From: Clostridium nigeriense
GTDB taxonomy: Bacteria > Bacillota > Clostridia > Clostridiales > Clostridiaceae
Assembly (NCBI RefSeq): GCF_900086595.1
Contig: NZ_LT575472.1
Span: forward strand, 3,417,692-3,481,691
Direction of reading: 5' to 3'
Length of the DNA stretch: 64,000 bases
A model generated the notes under the pieces. That model searched no databases. It saw nothing but the letters and a program-made list of their open reading frames with translations, and was not told where the DNA came from. Made by a program: the position numbers and the translations under genes. Every line of letters begins with the position of its first letter. Positions within the stretch are counted from its first letter, which is position 1. Below, in pieces: positions 61,011 to 64,000 of this stretch.

Positions 61011-62550
61011 TCCTTATCCACCCTTCCTTTGGATTCTTTCTAACTACAATACTTACAATTTCGTTTGTTTCATTATTTCTAATAATAGCTATTCCATTAT
61101 TAAAGTTTACTAACCTGCCATCTTCTTGTATATAATTAGGTTTACTATTAAAGCTATCAACAATATCTTTTTGAGTAAATATAGTATTCCCTTTCTTATC
61201 TATATTTCTATCTACAAATCTTTGAGCTCCATGCCAGGATAACTCAATATTATCATTCCTAAAATTATAATATGTCGATTTTACCTTTTCTTTATAGATG
61301 TTAGACCATTCTTTATTATTTATAGAATTAATAGTAGAGTACTCTCTTTGTTTTATACTCCATTCCTTAATATTATTATACTTCAACTCTTGGAAGTCTT
61401 TCAATGTCTTTGGCGATTCTTTTCCTAAAACTTCCTTATATTTATTAAGTTGTTTTCTATCATAAGATTTATTCTTAATCATCTTCTCAAATACTTCTGT
61501 TTTATCTTTACCATACTTATCAATTACAAACTTATCATACCAATCTTGGTAGTTCATATCTCCTGGTACTAAATAAGACTTTCCTGTTTGTGGATCTCTT
61601 GACCTTCTTTGTAAAGATTCCATCCCCTTAAAGTATGCTCTTGTTGTACTTCTACAATGTGGATGTAAAGGTGGAAGATTAACTCCTGCTTCTGCATCTT
61701 TAACCTTAAATATCTTCTTATCTTTTTCTCTGCATACTTTAGATGTTCTTAAGTCTAAAGTAGCAATAAAAACATATTTATCTATTCCACACTCCTTATA
61801 AGATTCTATTTCTGCTGAATTAGATATATAAGTTGTCTCAGTTCTTATAATTCTTTCTGCTGCAAACTTACCATAGTTAGTTAATTCCTCTAACTCTATA
61901 GCCATCTTTTTAGAACTCTTGCCTGTCATTAATCCATTTGTTATTACTTCTTCTAACTTCTCTGCTAACACATCTGTATTATGCCATATACGCTTAGAAT
62001 AATGTTTACCACTCCAATTATTTTTAAGTATTTCTTGTATGCTTTCTAATGGCATTTCTGCAACATTAAAGCCTATCCCTAATCCTTTTTGAATATCAAA
62101 TAGGTTAGTATAATAAGCTTTCTTTATATTATCTGTATATAGTTTTGTACTTTGCTTTATTTCAACATCTGCTACTAACTTAGTATTGATATATATGCTT
62201 TCTTTTAAAGCTTCTAATCTAGTTATTCTAGCCTTATATGCTTCTGCATTTAATTGAGCCATCATATATCTTTTTAATTCTTCATCTTGTATTCCATGTA
62301 TCTTAGCTCTTATATCATTTAACTCTTTCTTAGGTATTTTAGAGTTTAATAATTGCCTAACTTCTTTCTCACTAAGTTCACTATCTTTCATGTATTTATA
62401 GAATATATTATTTATATCGCCATTAATATCCTTAATAGCTTTATCATAAGCACTAGTTATTTTTCTAATTGTTTCATCACTATCTTTATGATAAGTAGCC
62501 ATTCTTTCATTGGCTCTTTTATTCCAATAAGCTTTACTTCTATTCTTCAT
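61003..62550 (-). CDS. MuF-type minor head protein with C-terminal toxin-like domain
   Basis: A 515-residue protein. Residues 1-250 are helical. The MuF (SPP1 gp7-type) domain covers about 210-320, with RIIRTETTYISNSAEIESYK, CGIDKYVFIATLDLRTSKVC and PPLHPHCRSTTRAYF. Plain MuF proteins end near there. This one continues for about 190 residues: a linker with YLVPGDMNYQDWYDKFV and a C-terminal domain (about 430-515) carrying LSWHGAQRFVDRNIDKKG and NGIAIIRNNETNEIVSIVVR. That last part looks like a small nuclease toxin of polymorphic systems. It is delivered or packaged with the virion in the MuF model. Followed by an overlapping immunity-like gene. Confidence 0.85.
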   Translation of the reverse strand: MKNRSKAYWNKRANERMATYHKDSDETIRKITSAYDKAIKDINGDINNIFYKYMKDSELSEKEVRQLLNSKIPKKELNDIRAKIHGIQDEELKRYMMAQLNAEAYKARITRLEALKESIYINTKLVADVEIKQSTKLYTDNIKKAYYTNLFDIQKGLGIGFNVAEMPLESIQEILKNNWSGKHYSKRIWHNTDVLAEKLEEVITNGLMTGKSSKKMAIELEELTNYGKFAAERIIRTETTYISNSAEIESYKECGIDKYVFIATLDLRTSKVCREKDKKIFKVKDAEAGVNLPPLHPHCRSTTRAYFKGMESLQRRSRDPQTGKSYLVPGDMNYQDWYDKFVIDKYGKDKTEVFEKMIKNKSYDRKQLNKYKEVLGKESPKTLKDFQELKYNNIKEWSIKQREYSTINSINNKEWSNIYKEKVKSTYYNFRNDNIELSWHGAQRFVDRNIDKKGNTIFTQKDIVDSFNSKPNYIQEDGRLVNFNNGIAIIRNNETNEIVSIVVRKNPKEGWIRND

Positions 62551-62551
62551 A

Positions 62552-62719
62552 TCATAGCCTTAAAATATAAATAGAAACTATGCAAGCTAATATACCACCT
62601 GTACAAGATATAAAGCTTCCTATTCTTCCAGAAGTTGTTTTTTCATTAAATATTCCAAGAAAAGTTATTAAGCTAACTAAAATATTTAATATTAATACTA
62701 TCCAAGCTATTATTATCAT
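62552..62719 (-). CDS. Small membrane protein between portal and MuF genes
   Basis: A 55-residue protein with two membrane segments (IIIAWIVLILNILVSLITFL and SCTGGILACIVSIYILRL) and a short polar turn (NEKTTSGRIGS). Its ATG overlaps the portal stop by 4 bp (ATGA), behind GGAAGGTGAAGA, which supports translation. It ends 2 bp before the MuF gene. Role unknown; an envelope function in infection or superinfection exclusion is conceivable. Confidence 0.65.
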   Translation of the reverse strand: MIIIAWIVLILNILVSLITFLGIFNEKTTSGRIGSFISCTGGILACIVSIYILRL

Positions 62720-64000
62720 TCTTCTTCACCTTCCCTTTCTATATTTTTAAAATCATATGATCCAAAAGCTTTTTGTTGGTCCTCTAACTTTTTCTTATTT
62801 TCTTCTTCTATCCTTTTTCTTTCTTCATTAACATCTATTTCTTCATCAAATCTTTTGATTCTAGTTTCCCAACTTATAAACCCTTCTGTTTCTTGTGCTA
62901 TTTTAGCTGCCAATTCATCATCAACTGGAAGTGATCTCTTCATAGTAATATCTATGTCGCTTGGATTTATATTCTTCGCTCTTATATTCTCTATATTAGA
63001 CATTAACCTTAATCTTCGCCTTACTCCTTGCTTAAAGTATCTTTCTTTAGTCTTTCCTAGTTGTTCAAAGCCTAATAGCTTGTACTTCATAGCTACTCCA
63101 GAAGCATTACCAACAAAGTTTTCATCAGTAAGACATGGTACTTTACTGAATTCGTGTATATCATCTTTTAATGAGTTCTTTAATACTTCTATTTCAGTTT
63201 CATTAAGACTTTTAACTAACCATTTAGCATCTCCACCTTGGTCTAGTTCAATAATCTTTAATTCCTTCAATAGTTTAGCTGTTTCTATCTTCTCTTCTCC
63301 ATCATCACCTAATGAAGCACCTATAACAGCAAGCAAAGCATCCACCATTTGTTCTTTATCATTTACTCTATCGCTTTGCAATAAGTTATAAGCATCTATT
63401 AAAGTTATTACTCCTTCAAAATCACCTTTGAACTTCTTATTATTTTTATATTCAATTAATGGAACACCTTTAAAATAATGTTCTTCTGGATCATCAATAG
63501 TTGGTGATTCACTAGTTAAGTCTGTAAAGAAATAATGTGTTATATCCTTATCTGTATAGACATTAACATCATATCCTTTTAATATATTATCAATATCATA
63601 CTTAGGATAATGAGTCACTCCAAACATAGGCTTATGTTTAACTGTGCTATCAACCACAATAAAGCTATTTAAAGGACTTACTACTGCCAGTTCTGGGTAA
63701 GGAACTTCTTCGTTATTCATATAGATTAATTCATATCCTACACCAAATATAGATAAATCTAAAGCTAACTCATTGTTATGACTATCTTCATCTATTTCTA
63801 TAAATATCTTATTTAATTCTTCTGCTCCCTTACCTCCATAGCTTACTGGAGTACCAAATACATATCCTGTTGCCATATCTGTTATATACTCTGCATGGTT
63901 AGCAACTACCTTATTATTAGGTAAAGATGTACTTGATAATGTTCTGTTTAATATCTTATGTTCTCCATCATAATATTTATTTAACTTCTCGTACTTATTC
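62716..64000 (-). CDS. Phage portal protein, SPP1 gp6-like (5' end cut by window edge)
   Basis: At least 427 residues of the portal, the ring through which DNA enters the head. The frame is open from the window edge: KYYDGEHKILNR, LPNNKVVANHAEYITDMATG, then YVFGTPVSYGG, FIEIDEDSHNNELALDLSIF and GVGYELIYMN, and later LVKSLNETEIEVLKN and SGVAMKYKLLGFEQLGKTKE. All are hallmarks of SPP1-type portals. The first in-frame ATG, at 63876, is internal and is not the start. Only about 40-60 N-terminal residues should be missing. Ends in an acidic tail (EREGEEE). Confidence 0.94.
   Translation of the reverse strand, partial: NKYEKLNKYYDGEHKILNRTLSSTSLPNNKVVANHAEYITDMATGYVFGTPVSYGGKGAEELNKIFIEIDEDSHNNELALDLSIFGVGYELIYMNNEEVPYPELAVVSPLNSFIVVDSTVKHKPMFGVTHYPKYDIDNILKGYDVNVYTDKDITHYFFTDLTSESPTIDDPEEHYFKGVPLIEYKNNKKFKGDFEGVITLIDAYNLLQSDRVNDKEQMVDALLAVIGASLGDDGEEKIETAKLLKELKIIELDQGGDAKWLVKSLNETEIEVLKNSLKDDIHEFSKVPCLTDENFVGNASGVAMKYKLLGFEQLGKTKERYFKQGVRRRLRLMSNIENIRAKNINPSDIDITMKRSLPVDDELAAKIAQETEGFISWETRIKRFDEEIDVNEERKRIEEENKKKLEDQQKAFGSYDFKNIEREGEEE

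Larger units (their letters stand above)
43662..64000 (-). mobile_element. Prophage (siphovirus-like), right end outside the window
   Basis: Runs from the tRNA-Trp attachment site to the right edge. In transcription order (right to left) it has portal, MuF head protein, scaffold, capsid, connectors, tail tube, chaperones, tape measure, tail tip, holins, endolysin, a two-gene cargo cassette and small regulators. The long tape measure with gpG/gpGT chaperones and no contractile sheath gene points to a siphovirus. Terminase, replication genes and integrase are not in view and should lie to the right. All structural frames are open, so the phage may be functional. Confidence 0.93.

Overview
The window is AT-rich, uses Shine-Dalgarno sites of the GGAGG type, and encodes alpha/beta-type small acid-soluble spore protein, a clostridial-order mre/min locus and clostridial metabolic genes. 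It therefore looks like the chromosome of a spore-forming Clostridium (cluster I, Clostridiaceae). I cannot name the species from sequence alone. Nearly all genes lie on the minus strand.

Layout. (1) 1-9863 is the cell-shape and division locus. In transcription order it runs maf, radC, mreB, mreC, mreD, mrdA (PBP2), minC, minD, minE, rodA (cut by the window edge). A terminator after mrdA and a promoter before minC split it into two transcription units. (2) 10065-23206 is mixed core and accessory DNA: a SPOR protein, a chromosomal chloramphenicol acetyltransferase, PepD, pyruvate kinase (+), an SPFH/zinc-ribbon pair, a decayed 5' stub of hcp, a MutS2-like ATPase without Smr domain, a candidate structured RNA of about 210 nt, an S1-domain protein, and a + strand envelope-stress-like operon (Ser-rich membrane protein, PspA, Cys-rich protein). 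(3) 23227-43321 holds YaaA, a CBS protein, a DEDDh exonuclease, a membrane-anchored MutS-like ATPase, a zinc-type substrate-binding lipoprotein with a palindromic operator, a YhaN/YhaO-like nuclease pair, a GntR-ABC-DUF4097 operon, a SASP, a hemolysin III family protein, a PTS permease with its antiterminator and RAT/terminator switch, and a large beta-propeller sensor kinase.

(4) 43454-64000 begins with tRNA-Trp. At 43662 a 45-bp copy of the tRNA 3' part marks the left end of a prophage that runs off the right edge. On the minus strand the prophage reads portal, MuF head protein with probable toxin tail, putative immunity protein, scaffold, capsid, connectors, tail tube, tail chaperones with a -1 frameshift site, tape measure, tail tip, holins and endolysin. 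Between the endolysin and the attachment site lies a two-gene cargo cassette, a KwaB-like (DUF4868-type) protein plus a multi-pass membrane protein, which resembles the Kiwa anti-phage system in reversed gene order. A small ribbon-helix-helix gene with a repeat operator sits next to the attachment site. No integrase is visible; it should lie beyond the right edge.

Three features stand out. The first is the Kiwa-like cassette. The second is the MuF toxin-immunity pair inside the capsid operon. The third is a set of three genes (20906, 36897, 52523) whose only well-placed start codon behind a strong Shine-Dalgarno is AUU.
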